Shown here piece by piece: positions 1-8,364 of a stretch of DNA of 25,474 nt. A model generated the notes under the pieces. That model made no database searches and was not told where the DNA came from. It saw only the letters and a list, made by a program, of their open reading frames with translations. Numbering within the stretch: the first letter of the stretch is position 1; each line of letters starts with the position of its first letter. Made by a program: the position numbers and the translations under genes. Origin of the DNA: JAHFUI01 sp041485905 (GTDB taxonomy: Bacteria > Acidobacteriota > Vicinamibacteria > Vicinamibacterales > CAVVIG01); the NCBI GenBank assembly GCA_041485905.1, contig JBGPKK010000055.1, positions 1 to 25,474 of the forward strand, given 5' to 3'.

Positions 1-1
1 C

Positions 2-946
2 AACCGGTGCGTGCTCGGGGTGGGACTCGTCGCTTCGACCGTCGTCGGCTCGTTTCTGGTAGACCTGCACGCGCAGCAGCCGCGGAGCGTCACCGAGGGC
101 GTGTACACCGGCAGCCAGGCGACGCGCGGACAGGCGCTCTACACAGACCGCTGCGCCTCGTGTCACGGTGCGACGCTCGCGGGCCTGCAGGGGCCCCCGC
201 TCGCCGGCGACGAGTTCGTCCGCGGCTGGAGCGGACCCTTGTCGGATCTCGTCAACAAGATTCAGAGCACGATGCCCGCGACCGATCCGGGCAAGCTCAC
301 CCGCCAGCAGACCGCCGACATCGTCGCCTACGTCCTGCAGGTCGGGACGTTTCCCGTTGGACAGGCTGAACTTTCCGCAGACGAGGCGGTGCTGAAGCAG
401 ATCGCGATGCCGTCGGCGCCGCGTGCGGCATCGAGCCAGGCGACGACGCTCACCGCGCGCGCGTCGTTCCCGCCGGCCGGAAATCTGGCGGCCGTGATGC
501 GCGGCATCCTGTTTCCCAGCTCGAATTTGATCTTCAACGTTCAGAAGCAGGATCCCGCCGCTCCGCGCCCGCCATACCAGTCGAATGCGGCCGGTTTTTC
601 CTGGGCCGATTGGGGAGCCGGCATCTATACCGGCTGGGAGCTCGTCGATTATGCGGCTGTGGCCCTGGCAGAATCCGCGCCGCTGATGTTGACGCCAGGT
701 CGTCGGTGCGAGAACGGCAAGCTCGTTCCGGTCAATGATCCCGACTGGATCAAGTTCACTGTGGAGCTGGCGGATGCCGGCAAGGCCGCCTACAAAGCGT
801 CGCAGACGCGGAAGCAGGATATTGTGAGCGACGTGACCGATCAGATCGCGACGTCGTGCTCGCACTGCCACGAGGTCTATCGCGACAAGCCTGCACCGAG
901 AACCCTCACCGACCCGTCCAACAAAGCGGCCCGGTGCGTAAAATGA
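2..946 (+). CDS. Cytochrome c protein with two haem-binding motifs (5' end cut by window)
   Basis: Probable periplasmic electron carrier. The frame is open to the left edge. The hydrophobic stretch before HAQQ looks like the later part of a signal peptide, so the real start probably lies upstream; the first start codon inside the window is GTG at 11. Numbering from that GTG, an N-terminal class I cytochrome c domain has the haem motif CASCH (48-52) and a candidate Met ligand in STMPA (about residue 92). The C-terminal half has a second motif, CSHCH (283-287), near the end and preceded by helical sequence, as in class II (cytochrome c'-like) domains. Two haems are therefore likely. It is followed 28 bp later by two NHL-propeller genes in the same direction, suggesting one operon. 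The electron partner cannot be told from sequence. Confidence 0.8.
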   Translation, partial: NRCVLGVGLVASTVVGSFLVDLHAQQPRSVTEGVYTGSQATRGQALYTDRCASCHGATLAGLQGPPLAGDEFVRGWSGPLSDLVNKIQSTMPATDPGKLTRQQTADIVAYVLQVGTFPVGQAELSADEAVLKQIAMPSAPRAASSQATTLTARASFPPAGNLAAVMRGILFPSSNLIFNVQKQDPAAPRPPYQSNAAGFSWADWGAGIYTGWELVDYAAVALAESAPLMLTPGRRCENGKLVPVNDPDWIKFTVELADAGKAAYKASQTRKQDIVSDVTDQIATSCSHCHEVYRDKPAPRTLTDPSNKAARCVK

Positions 947-974
947 CTCCTCGTGTTCGTCCTTGGAGGCTCAT

Positions 975-2024
975 ATGAGACTTCGTCTGAATGCTGGCTT
1001 CGTGATCCTTGGGCTTCTGTGCGCCGGGCCTCTCTTCGCCCAGTCCAAAGCCAAGGCTGAGAACGTGCCGGAGATACCGTTCGATTCGGTGCCGAACTTC
1101 CTGAAGCTTCCTCCCAACCTGTACCTCGGCGAGGGCATCGGTGTGGCGACCAACTCGAAGGGACACGTGTTCGTCTACACGCGGAGCGGAGAGACGCGGT
1201 TGTTCGAGTTCGATCAGAACGGCACTTACCTGCGCGAGATCGGTCAGGGTCTGTACGGCTTCTCGTTCGCGCACGCGGTGCGCGTCGATCCGCAGGACAA
1301 CATCTGGGCCGTCGACGAGGGATCGAACATGGTCATCAAGTTCAATCCCGAGGGGCGAGTGGTCATGGTCCTCGGCAGGCGGCCCGAAGCGCTGGACCAG
1401 CTCGCGGCAATGCCGGGCGCGGGCGCGTACGCCGGGACCGCGAAGCCGTATTCGTTCAATCGGCCGACCGACGTGGCGTGGGACGCGGCCGGCAACATCT
1501 TTGTCTCCGACGGCTACAGCGCCTCGCGCGTCGTCAAGTACGACAAGAACGGCCGATTCATCAAGACGGCGGGCATCCGGGGGAATCAGCCGGGGCAGCT
1601 CAATCTGCCGCACACGATGGCGTCCGACGCGAAGGGCAACCTGTACATCGGCGACCGCAGCAATGCGCGCGTGCAGGTCTGGGATAACGATCTGAACGTC
1701 AAGACGATCTACGACAACGTCGGCAGCCCGTGGACCGTCTGCATTTCACCCGGCGCGCATCAGTATCTCTTTGTGTCCAACTCGTGGCCGGACAACGGCG
1801 ATTCACGCACCGCCGCGACGACTGGCGAAATCTACAAGATGGAGCTGGACGGCACCATCCTCGGTAAGTTCGGAAAAGCGGGGAAGGCGTTGAAGGAGTT
1901 CAGCACCGTTCATGGCATCGACTGCCGGAATCCGGACCAACTGATCGTGTCCGAAATCACCAGCTGGCGCGTGCAGAAGATCATCCTGCATCCGCAGACC
2001 AGGGTCAGCTCGAGCGGGAAATAG
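975..2024 (+). CDS. Secreted NHL-repeat beta-propeller protein (copy 1)
   Basis: A 349-residue exported protein. I chose ATG at 975 because GGAGG lies at 965-969; a TTG at 963 would swallow that ribosome binding site. Residues 1-22 form a signal peptide ending LFAQ. The rest is a run of NHL/six-bladed propeller repeats, recognisable by recurring blocks such as GVATNSKGHVFVYTR, RVDPQDNIWAVDEGS, DVAWDAAGNIFVSDG and KGNLYIGDRSNARVQVWD. Such propellers bind ligands or act as lyases or hydrolases (peptidylglycine-lyase type); no catalytic set is certain here. It is closely similar to the next gene and looks like a tandem duplicate. Specific function unknown. Confidence 0.85.
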   Translation: MRLRLNAGFVILGLLCAGPLFAQSKAKAENVPEIPFDSVPNFLKLPPNLYLGEGIGVATNSKGHVFVYTRSGETRLFEFDQNGTYLREIGQGLYGFSFAHAVRVDPQDNIWAVDEGSNMVIKFNPEGRVVMVLGRRPEALDQLAAMPGAGAYAGTAKPYSFNRPTDVAWDAAGNIFVSDGYSASRVVKYDKNGRFIKTAGIRGNQPGQLNLPHTMASDAKGNLYIGDRSNARVQVWDNDLNVKTIYDNVGSPWTVCISPGAHQYLFVSNSWPDNGDSRTAATTGEIYKMELDGTILGKFGKAGKALKEFSTVHGIDCRNPDQLIVSEITSWRVQKIILHPQTRVSSSGK

Positions 2025-2033
2025 GAGACTTCG

Positions 2034-3224
2034 ATGACGAAAGTATTCACGGCGGTAGCGGCGCTGGCCCTCGGCGCCACGCTTGCTGCCCAGACGTCCG
2101 TGCTGGAAATCCCGTTCGATTCCAACGCCGACCTGCTGAAGCTTCCCGACAACATTCATCTCGGCGAAGCGGCGGGTGTGGCGACGAACTCGAAGGGCCA
2201 CGTTTTCGTGTACACGCGGACGGGGCCGGCCAATGCCGCCGTCGGGGCATCGCGCACGTTCTACAAAGCCGGCTCGCGGCTCTTTGAGTTCGACCAGAAC
2301 GGGAAATTCGTGCGGGAAATCGGCCAGGGCCTGTATGGGTTCAACTTCGCGCAGGCGGTGCGCATCGATCCTCAGGACAACATCTGGGTCGTCGATCAGG
2401 GATCGAGTCAGGTGATTAAGTTCGATCCCGACGGCCGCATCGCGATGGTTCTCAGCAGAAAGCCCGAGAACGTGGCCGTTCGTCCCGGGCCCGCGCCTGG
2501 TGGAGCCGCCGGTGCGGGTGGTGGAGGCGGTGGTGCGCGCGGCGCGGCGCCGGATGGACGTGGCGGCGCCGGCCCCGCTCCCGAGGCGGCCCGCGGCGGC
2601 CGTGGCGCCGCTGGCGGTCCCGCAGCAGCCGGTCCCGCCGGGGGCGGCGGCGGCCGCGGTGGCCCAATCCCTGGTGACAATTTCAACCGGACGAGCGACG
2701 TCGCGTTCGATCGCGCGGGCAATATCTACGTCGCCGATGGGCTCGGCACCAACGCGCGCGTCGTCAAATTCGACAGGGACGGGCATTTCATCAAGTCGTG
2801 GGGCACGAAGGGAAGCGACGTCGGCCAGTTCGACTCGCCGCATGGGATCGCGATCGACGGTCAGGGAAACGTCTATGTCGCCGACGCCGGCAATAAACGG
2901 GTTCAGGTGTTCGACGCCGAGGGCAACCCGAGAGCGCAGATCTCGAACATCGGCGTGCCGGCGGCGATCTGCATCACGCCGGGCGCGCATCAGTACCTTT
3001 ACAGTTCAAACTCGAACGACCCCGAGACAATGGATAACGGCGAAATCTACAAGCTCGAGCTGAACGGACAAGTCGTGGGCAGGTTCGGCAAGGCCGGCAA
3101 GCTGCCGAAGGAATTCGGCACTGTCAATTCCCTCGATTGCCGCAGCGAAAACGAGGTCTACGTCGGCGAGCTCACGAACTGGCGAGTGCAGAAGCTCAGC
3201 CTGCATCCGACCCAGGCGAAATGA
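2034..3224 (+). CDS. Secreted NHL-repeat beta-propeller protein with Gly/Ala-rich insert (copy 2)
   Basis: A 396-residue paralogue of the preceding gene, only 9 bp downstream, with a GGAG site just before its ATG. A signal peptide ends near LAAQ. Blade sequences match copy 1 nearly block for block (GVATNSKGHVFVYTR, QGLYGFNFAQAVRIDPQDNIWVVDQGS, NVYVADAGNKRVQVFD, and the shared C-terminal NWRVQKLSLHP). The main difference is an insert of about 60 residues (roughly 150-210) made almost only of Gly, Ala, Pro and Arg, lying between two blades where copy 1 has about 20 ordinary residues. The insert is probably a flexible surface loop. Operon with the cytochrome and copy 1 is likely from spacing. 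Substrate unknown. Confidence 0.85.
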   Translation: MTKVFTAVAALALGATLAAQTSVLEIPFDSNADLLKLPDNIHLGEAAGVATNSKGHVFVYTRTGPANAAVGASRTFYKAGSRLFEFDQNGKFVREIGQGLYGFNFAQAVRIDPQDNIWVVDQGSSQVIKFDPDGRIAMVLSRKPENVAVRPGPAPGGAAGAGGGGGGARGAAPDGRGGAGPAPEAARGGRGAAGGPAAAGPAGGGGGRGGPIPGDNFNRTSDVAFDRAGNIYVADGLGTNARVVKFDRDGHFIKSWGTKGSDVGQFDSPHGIAIDGQGNVYVADAGNKRVQVFDAEGNPRAQISNIGVPAAICITPGAHQYLYSSNSNDPETMDNGEIYKLELNGQVVGRFGKAGKLPKEFGTVNSLDCRSENEVYVGELTNWRVQKLSLHPTQAK

Positions 3225-3239
3225 AGGGCAGGCGGACAG

Positions 3240-3303
3240 ATGTGGCGCAGCCCTTTAGGGCTGCGACGCGGGCGGCTCGCAGGGCTGAAGCCCTGCGCCA
3301 CAT
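3240..3303. repeat. REP-like double-hairpin palindromic element
   Basis: A 64-bp element in the short gap between two convergent genes. Outer 11-bp perfect inverted repeats lie at 3240-3250 and 3293-3303. Inside are two more hairpins: arms 3246-3253 and 3258-3265 with a TTTA loop, and arms 3278-3286 and 3289-3297 with a GA loop. The layout resembles REP/BIME elements spread by RAYT transposases in other bacteria. It could also act as a bidirectional terminator. Only one copy lies in this window, so the repeat status is inferred from structure. Confidence 0.7.
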
Positions 3304-3312
3304 GGGCCGCGG

Positions 3313-4122
3313 CTAGCAAACGGCGTGTACGACCACGCGGTAGTGCGTCGCTTCCTGCCGTCGCGGCTGCACAGGCTCCGGGGGCCCAGCCACAATGTCT
3401 GCCCGGGAGAATCCGGCGGCGACACACATCGCTCGCAGGCCTTCGGCCGTCGGAACCCACCAGATTGACGGGTCGTCGTTGAAATGTTTGATGTCGGCGA
3501 ATTCCCACAGCGGTCCGGGCGGACCAGGCAACAGCACCGCTTCGGACTCAATCACGGCGATGCCGCGGGTGACCTGGCGCAACCGCCGCAGCGCCCGCAG
3601 CGGTTCTTCGAGGTGGTAGATCACGCCGAGAAACAGCACGACGTCGAAGGTGCCGAGGCGCGCCAGATCCATGGTCATGAAATCGTCCACGACAACGTCC
3701 GCGCGGCTGTTCAGCGCGCGGCGGGCCAGATCGAACCCGCGTTTTCCCGGCAGTCCCACGGGATCCCAGAGGCCGGGCACCGTGTGAAACGCCCGAATCG
3801 GTTCACCGGCGGCTTGTCGGTGCACGGCGTAGACCGTCGTCTTTTGAAAATCGATGGACCACGCGTAGTGGTCGAGCGCGACCACGCGGCTGGCGCCGGC
3901 CCCTTCCGCCATGAAGGTGTAGTAGCCGTCCCACGCGCCGATATCGAGCACGGATTTGTTCGCCAGGGCAGGCAGATGCAGACGGACAAGCTCGTCATGG
4001 TGGTGATGCGGCGTTTTTCCTCCGGGGGTTACCACACCGTCGCCGAGATCGATGGAGTGGTGCCACGGGCTGATCTCGTCGACCAGCCGCTGTTTCGTCG
4101 CGCGATCAAACGGTTGCGGCAT
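3313..4122 (-). CDS. SAM-dependent methyltransferase, CmoB/DUF1698-like
   Basis: A 269-residue class I methyltransferase. The SAM-binding motif I is VLDIGAWDGYYTF (about residues 58-70), followed by the acidic end of strand 2 in VVALDHYAW and by the motif IV region DVVLFLGVIYHLEEP. The N-terminal piece (ISPWHHSIDLGDGVVTPG) and the strongly polar PHHHHDELVR are typical of CmoB-related proteins of the DUF1698 group, whose best-known member modifies tRNA wobble uridine. This copy is shorter than CmoB and no cmoA lies nearby, so tRNA is not a safe substrate; a small molecule or sugar could equally be methylated. It converges on the NHL genes and diverges from the sulfite-oxidase-like gene. Confidence 0.75.
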   Translation of the reverse strand: MPQPFDRATKQRLVDEISPWHHSIDLGDGVVTPGGKTPHHHHDELVRLHLPALANKSVLDIGAWDGYYTFMAEGAGASRVVALDHYAWSIDFQKTTVYAVHRQAAGEPIRAFHTVPGLWDPVGLPGKRGFDLARRALNSRADVVVDDFMTMDLARLGTFDVVLFLGVIYHLEEPLRALRRLRQVTRGIAVIESEAVLLPGPPGPLWEFADIKHFNDDPSIWWVPTAEGLRAMCVAAGFSRADIVAGPPEPVQPRRQEATHYRVVVHAVC

Positions 4123-4246
4123 CTGTGCTCATTCTAGTAAAGACCGGTCAAAAAGTTGTCGTGCGGCGCCGGGCCGCTCGTGATATGAATTTGTCGTCAG
4201 GTGCTCCCGCCGGGTGGACACTACGCGCCTGCAAAAAGGATCGGAC

Positions 4247-5410
4247 ATGACCAGACAGAGTACCCGTCGGGAAATCCTCAGGGGAAGCCTCGCCGTGGCG
4301 GGTCTGAGCGTCTTCGGCATACCGGAATGGGCGCTGCCGGCCCTCGCAGAGACCGGGGCGCTTGTCCCCTTCACTGACATACCCGAGAGCTTCCCCACGG
4401 TCACCGGTCCCGACAGGCGGATCATCGATATTCGCAAGATCGACGGGCCGTTCACGCCAAAGGATCAGTTCTTCACGACGCAGCACTACGGCCACCCGGT
4501 CGTCGACCCGGAGACGTTTCGCCTGAAAATTTCCGGAATGGTGGACCGTCCGACGTCACTCTCGCTGGACGAGCTCAAGCGGATACGCAGTGAGGAGCTC
4601 GTCGCCGGATTCGAGTGCTCCGGCAATCGTCGTCCCATGCAGGGTCTCTCCGGTAACGGAAAGTGGACAGGCGTGCCGCTGCGCGCCGTGCTCGATCGGG
4701 CGGGCGTGACGCCGCCGGCACGCGAGTTCGTCTTCTTCGGCGCCGATCACGCTGAGGAGGAAGTGGAGTTCCGGACCAACAAGTACAAGGTCGAGCAGCA
4801 GTTCGGCCGGAGCCTGTCGCGCGAAAAGGCGCTGTCGCGCGAACCGTTTCTGGCCTGGGCGCTCAACGGCGAACCGCTGACGCGTCACCAGGGCTCTCCG
4901 CTCCGGTTGATCGTGCCCGGGTGGTACGGAGTGGCGAACGTCAAATGGCTTTCGGAAATCCACGTGCAGGCGGAACAGTACCTTGGGAAGTTCCAGGCCC
5001 GCTGGTACCGCACGTTGAAGGGCGAGATGATCGACGGCGAGTTGAAATGGACCGAGGCGGCGGTGACCCACATGCAGTTGAAGTCGTTCATCGCGCGTGT
5101 CACTCGCGACGGGAGCCGATTCACGGTGCTCGGCGTGGTGCTCAACGACGGGACCCCGCTCAAGTCGGTCGAGGTCCGCGTGGATGACGGCCCGTGGCAG
5201 CCGGCGACGATGGATCCGGCCACGAGCAGCAAGTATTCCTGGAAGCTGTTCACCTATGCGTGGAATGGCGCCACGCCGGGTGAACACACGCTCGTGTCGC
5301 GCGTGACCGACGTCACGGGGAAGGTTCAACCAACTGAGAAGGAATTGGAAACCAAGAAGACCTTCCTCGAAGACAACTCGCAGTTTCCGCGGAAGGTCAT
5401 GATCGCGTAG
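4247..5410 (+). CDS. Tat-exported sulfite-oxidase-like molybdopterin oxidoreductase
   Basis: A 387-residue periplasmic enzyme. ATG at 4247 is preceded by AAAGGA (4235-4240) and places the twin-arginine motif STRREILRG at residues 5-13, so the GTG at 4214 was not used. The central domain is the molybdopterin-binding fold of the sulfite oxidase family: GFECSGNRRP carries the presumed Mo-ligating Cys124, and TRHQGSPLRLIVPGWYG is the second conserved block. The C-terminal part (SVEVRVDDGPWQPAT and the following strands) is the Mo-co dimerisation domain. No haem domain is present, so an external cytochrome is needed; the cytochrome at the left edge is not in the same operon. Sulfite is the family's usual substrate, but this remains unproven here. 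Confidence 0.88.
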   Translation: MTRQSTRREILRGSLAVAGLSVFGIPEWALPALAETGALVPFTDIPESFPTVTGPDRRIIDIRKIDGPFTPKDQFFTTQHYGHPVVDPETFRLKISGMVDRPTSLSLDELKRIRSEELVAGFECSGNRRPMQGLSGNGKWTGVPLRAVLDRAGVTPPAREFVFFGADHAEEEVEFRTNKYKVEQQFGRSLSREKALSREPFLAWALNGEPLTRHQGSPLRLIVPGWYGVANVKWLSEIHVQAEQYLGKFQARWYRTLKGEMIDGELKWTEAAVTHMQLKSFIARVTRDGSRFTVLGVVLNDGTPLKSVEVRVDDGPWQPATMDPATSSKYSWKLFTYAWNGATPGEHTLVSRVTDVTGKVQPTEKELETKKTFLEDNSQFPRKVMIA

Positions 5411-5413
5411 CGC

Positions 5414-6586
5414 TCAGTACAGAATCGTGTTCGGCTCGAGCCCACAGAGCACCCTGCCGTACAGCTCGATGGCCGTCGGCGCGTGCATGATCGCGTGGTT
5501 CGCCAGCGCCTGCATGTCGCGCTGAAAGCGCTGGATCGCCACGTGCGCCTGGATTGACGAGGCGCCGCTGGCGAAGAAGAGAGTGTCCACCGCCTCGCGC
5601 GCCAAACCCGTGGCGTAGCTGATGTGCACGCGCGACTCGACGCGCGCCACCTTCGTCATCGGCACGGCGGGGTGCTCGTCGAGCAGCGCCGTCGCACGCC
5701 GCACGTGCGCGTCGGCCGAATCGATCTTCAGCGCGGCCTCGCCAACCTGGAGGTGCGTGATGGGCGCCTCCGCCTTGTTCGTGTAGCTCGTGTACGCAAT
5801 CGCGCGGCCGGGCAGACGCTCCATGAAGGCCTCGAACGCGCCGCGCGCGATGCCGATCGGCGTCCCTCCCGCGTTGACGACGAGGACCGGCGCGAGCGGA
5901 TAGTTGAAGTACGGGTTGTCCGAGTTGTGACGCGCCGGGTAGTGTGCCGAGACCATGTCGGGAAGCGCCTGCGCGCGGTGTGCCGGCACGAACACGTTCT
6001 CGGCCACGACTGTGTTGCTCCCCGTGCCCGCCATTCCGCTCGCATACCAATCATCGACAATCGTGAGCTCGCGGCTGGGTACCAAGAGGCACATCGGGAC
6101 CCCGGCGCCGTCATCGGTGGCGGCGACCGCCACGATCACCGTCCATTGGGAACCGTGGCAACCGGTGTTGAACCCCCAGCGCCCGCTGACCAGGAAGCCG
6201 CCGTCCTTGCGCACGGCGGTGCCCGTCGGGGAGAAGACGCCGCTGATCCGGGAATCGCGATTGGCAAGTATTTCTTCCTGAGCATCGTCTGGGAAGACGC
6301 CGGCGACCCACGCCATCGCGCTGTAAATCGTGGCGACCCACGACGTCGACGGACAGCCGCGCGCGATCGCCGCGAGGACGTCGCACTGCGTCTGGAAATC
6401 CGCCTCGTCGCCGCCGTATCGCTTCGGCGCCATCATCCTGAAGATGCCGGCCGCGCTGAGGGCGTCCAGGCTCGCTGACGGCAGTCGCCTCGCTTTCTCG
6501 GCGTCCGCCGCACTGGCGCGCAGCATCGGCACGAGAGCGGCCGCTCGTGCGGCGAGTCCACCGGCCGACTGGGTTTCGACGCTCAT
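5414..6586 (-). CDS. Acyl-CoA-dehydrogenase-fold flavoprotein, HsaA-type monooxygenase-like
   Basis: A 390-residue protein. ATG at 6586 has an AAAGGAT site about 9 bases upstream on the minus strand, so eight residues of a longer frame are dropped. The N-terminal helical domain (LPSASLDALSAAGIFRMMAPKRYGG), a middle beta domain (ISGVFSPTGTAVRKDGGFLVSGRWGFNTG) and a C-terminal helical domain match the acyl-CoA dehydrogenase fold. The GRWGFNTGC block and the DDWYASGMAGTGSNTV block are typical of the oxygenase component of two-component group D flavin monooxygenases (HsaA, HpaB-like) rather than of true dehydrogenases. Those need a separate flavin reductase, which I do not see here. It ends 3 bp from the convergent molybdoenzyme gene. 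Substrate unknown. Confidence 0.78.
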   Translation of the reverse strand: MSVETQSAGGLAARAAALVPMLRASAADAEKARRLPSASLDALSAAGIFRMMAPKRYGGDEADFQTQCDVLAAIARGCPSTSWVATIYSAMAWVAGVFPDDAQEEILANRDSRISGVFSPTGTAVRKDGGFLVSGRWGFNTGCHGSQWTVIVAVAATDDGAGVPMCLLVPSRELTIVDDWYASGMAGTGSNTVVAENVFVPAHRAQALPDMVSAHYPARHNSDNPYFNYPLAPVLVVNAGGTPIGIARGAFEAFMERLPGRAIAYTSYTNKAEAPITHLQVGEAALKIDSADAHVRRATALLDEHPAVPMTKVARVESRVHISYATGLAREAVDTLFFASGASSIQAHVAIQRFQRDMQALANHAIMHAPTAIELYGRVLCGLEPNTILY

Positions 6587-6612
6587 GACGCCACGATCCT
6601 TTCGCCGCACGA

Positions 6613-6618
6613 TACACT
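6613..6618 (+). promoter_or_regulatory. Possible -10 element (TACACT) for the amidohydrolase
   Basis: TACACT in the gap of about 50 bp between the divergent flavoprotein and amidohydrolase genes. A start of transcription near 6625 would give a short leader carrying the GGAGGT ribosome binding site (6630-6635). No good -35 box is seen at the expected distance, so this is weak. Confidence 0.25.
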
Positions 6619-6640
6619 ACATGCTTTTCGGAGGTACCGC

Positions 6641-8049
6641 ATGGGGCGACGTGAACTGCTGGCGTGTGGCGTGATTGTCGGTCTGACGTCCTCGGCCGTC
6701 GTACTGACGCAGCCGCGCGGAGGGTCGAAGGCCCGTGTCCCTGTGGTCCCTGTGGTCCCTGTGGTCTATGAAGGGGCGCGTCTCATCATCGGAGACGGCC
6801 GCGCGCCGATTGAGAACGGAGCGCTGGTCGTCGAGAACGGCCGCATCCGGGCGGTCGGTCGAAAAGGCGCCGTCGCCGCTCCGGCCGGCGCCACTCGCGT
6901 GAACCTGACCGGCAAGACGGTGATGCCCGCGCTGATCAACGCGCATATCCATATCGGCTACGAGGGGTACACGAGCTGGAGCGCCGACAACTACACGGCG
7001 AGCAACGTCGCCGATCATCTGCGGCGGGAGGCGTACTATGGCATCGCTGCGGCGCTGTCGGTTGGTGGCGATCCCAACGATCAGGCGATCCGGTTCCAGC
7101 AGGAGCAGCAGGCGGGCAAATTCCCGGGCACCGCCCGCTTCCTCTTCGCGGCGGGCATGGCGCCGCCTGGGGGCGGACCCGACTCGGTTCTGATCAAAGG
7201 GACGGCGCCGTTGCACGCCGTGTATGACGTCTCGAACGAGCAGGAAGCCCGCGCCGCGGTCGAGACGGTCGCCAGCAAGAAAATCAAGTTCATCAAGATC
7301 TGGGTCGACGACCGCCGGGGCACGTACCCCAAGATGCAACCCGCGGCGTACCGGGCGGTTGTTGCCGAGGCGCACAAGCGCCAGATCATGGTCTTCGCGC
7401 ATGCGACGACCCTGGAAGATGGCAAAGCCGTGCTGCGTGCGGGAGTCGATCTGATCGTCCACCTGCCGTACGACAAGGAGGTCGACGATGAGTACCTGGC
7501 GCTTCTAAAGGAGCGCAATCCGTATTACGTTCCAATCATCGGGTTCTTCGATCGGTCGCCGGTGTGCGAGGACGATCCGTTCGTCGATCAGGTCCTTCCG
7601 GCGAAGGTCGTGACCGAGATCCGTGCCACGCGGTGCCAGCAGAGGGCCGCCGCACCCGGCGGGGCCCCGAGTTTCCGTGACACGCTGCAGCAGGCGGTTG
7701 CGTACAATTTCCCGAAGATCGCGGCCAATGCCCGGGTGGTGCTCGGTACCGATGCGGGCGTCGTTCCGGGATATTCATTCGGGTGGGCGGAGCACCACGA
7801 ACTGGAGCGATACGTGGAGCTGGGGATGACGCCGTCGCAGGCCATCACGGTCGCCACAGAGAGGCCGGCCGCGTTGCTGGGCGTGAAGGACCTCGGAACC
7901 TTGACTGTCGGCAAGAGCGCCGACTTTCTCGTGCTCAATGCGAATCCGCTGGACAACATCCGCAATCTGCGGCAGATCGCCACTTCTACATGCGCGGGAA
8001 CCTCGTCGACAGAGATGCGCTGCGAGGCGGGTTCAACGTGGTCCGGTAA
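6641..8049 (+). CDS. Secreted amidohydrolase (imidazolonepropionase-like), frameshifted near its C-terminus
   Basis: A metal-dependent hydrolase of the amidohydrolase superfamily. ATG 6641 follows a GGAGGT site. After a signal peptide come three 9-bp repeats coding for VPV units. Metal-ligand motifs are INAHIHIG (His102, His104), a KFIKIW lysine, MVFAHATT, LIVHLPYD and VLGTDAG. The reading frame stays open to 8140, but past about residue 447 the sequence no longer looks like the family. The -1 frame from 7981 reads YMRGNLVDRDALRGGFNVV and stops at 8049, which is the normal family ending. A single base therefore seems to be missing at about 7981-7984, either by mutation or by assembly error. 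Only the last ~25 residues are affected, so activity might survive. The true end at 8049 also removes an overlap with the next gene. Confidence 0.82.
6737..6766 (+). repeat. Three tandem 9-bp repeats inside the amidohydrolase leader region
   Basis: The unit GTCCCTGTG occurs three times in a row (6737-6763) and is followed by GTC. It keeps the reading frame and adds a VPV-VPV-VPV stretch between signal peptide and first domain. The repeat number could vary between strains by slippage without breaking the frame. Confidence 0.8.
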
Positions 8050-8079
8050 ATCCATTATCGTTTGCTTGCGCGCCGATGC

Positions 8080-8085
8080 TAATCT
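8080..8085 (+). promoter_or_regulatory. Possible -10 element (TAATCT) ahead of the ceramide operon
   Basis: The 51-bp gap between the corrected amidohydrolase end and the ACP gene is AT-richer than its surroundings and holds TAATCT. Transcription would start close to 8092, only about 9 bases before the ATG at 8101. No Shine-Dalgarno sequence precedes that ATG, which fits a very short leader. A matching -35 box is not evident. Confidence 0.25.
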
Positions 8086-8100
8086 TACAAGACCACTGAC

Positions 8101-8364
8101 ATGGCACCGTCGGCCCCAACCTCAATTGAAAACGGCGTGATCGCGGTCTTGAAACGTGTGAGCCGACGGCGCATCGAGCCGACGCTCGCCAGCGATCTCG
8201 TCACCGATCTGGGCTTTGACTCGCTGCAGATGCTGGAGTTGATCGCTGAGCTCGAAGACGAGTTTGACGTGTCCATCCCTCTCAATGACGTGCCGGCAAC
8301 CCGAACGGTCGCGCACGTCGTCACCCAGGTGACCGCGCTCGTCGAGGGTCGGGCGCGCGTCTGA
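8101..8364 (+). CDS. Acyl carrier protein of the ceramide operon (AcpR-like)
   Basis: An 87-residue acyl carrier protein. The 4'-phosphopantetheine site is the serine in LGFDSLQMLEL (Ser41), followed by the acidic helix AELEDEFDVSIP that docks partner enzymes. The C-terminal tail is short. Its stop overlaps the start of the AMP-ligase gene by one base (TGATG), so the two are probably translated together. In Caulobacter crescentus a dedicated ACP (AcpR) is loaded by an acyl-ACP synthetase and feeds serine palmitoyltransferase. The same three functions stand here in the order ACP, ligase, synthase, which is why I assign it to sphingolipid synthesis rather than to a polyketide. That assignment is inference from context; the ACP identity itself is clear. 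Confidence 0.9.
   Translation: MAPSAPTSIENGVIAVLKRVSRRRIEPTLASDLVTDLGFDSLQMLELIAELEDEFDVSIPLNDVPATRTVAHVVTQVTALVEGRARV

Noticed and set aside
1803..2990. 395-residue minus-strand open frame over the NHL genes
   Set aside because: It covers parts of two clear NHL genes and their junction on the opposite strand, and shows no domain.
3240..3303. Possible start of a CRISPR array
   Set aside because: There is one nested palindrome only, with no regularly spaced direct repeats or cas genes.
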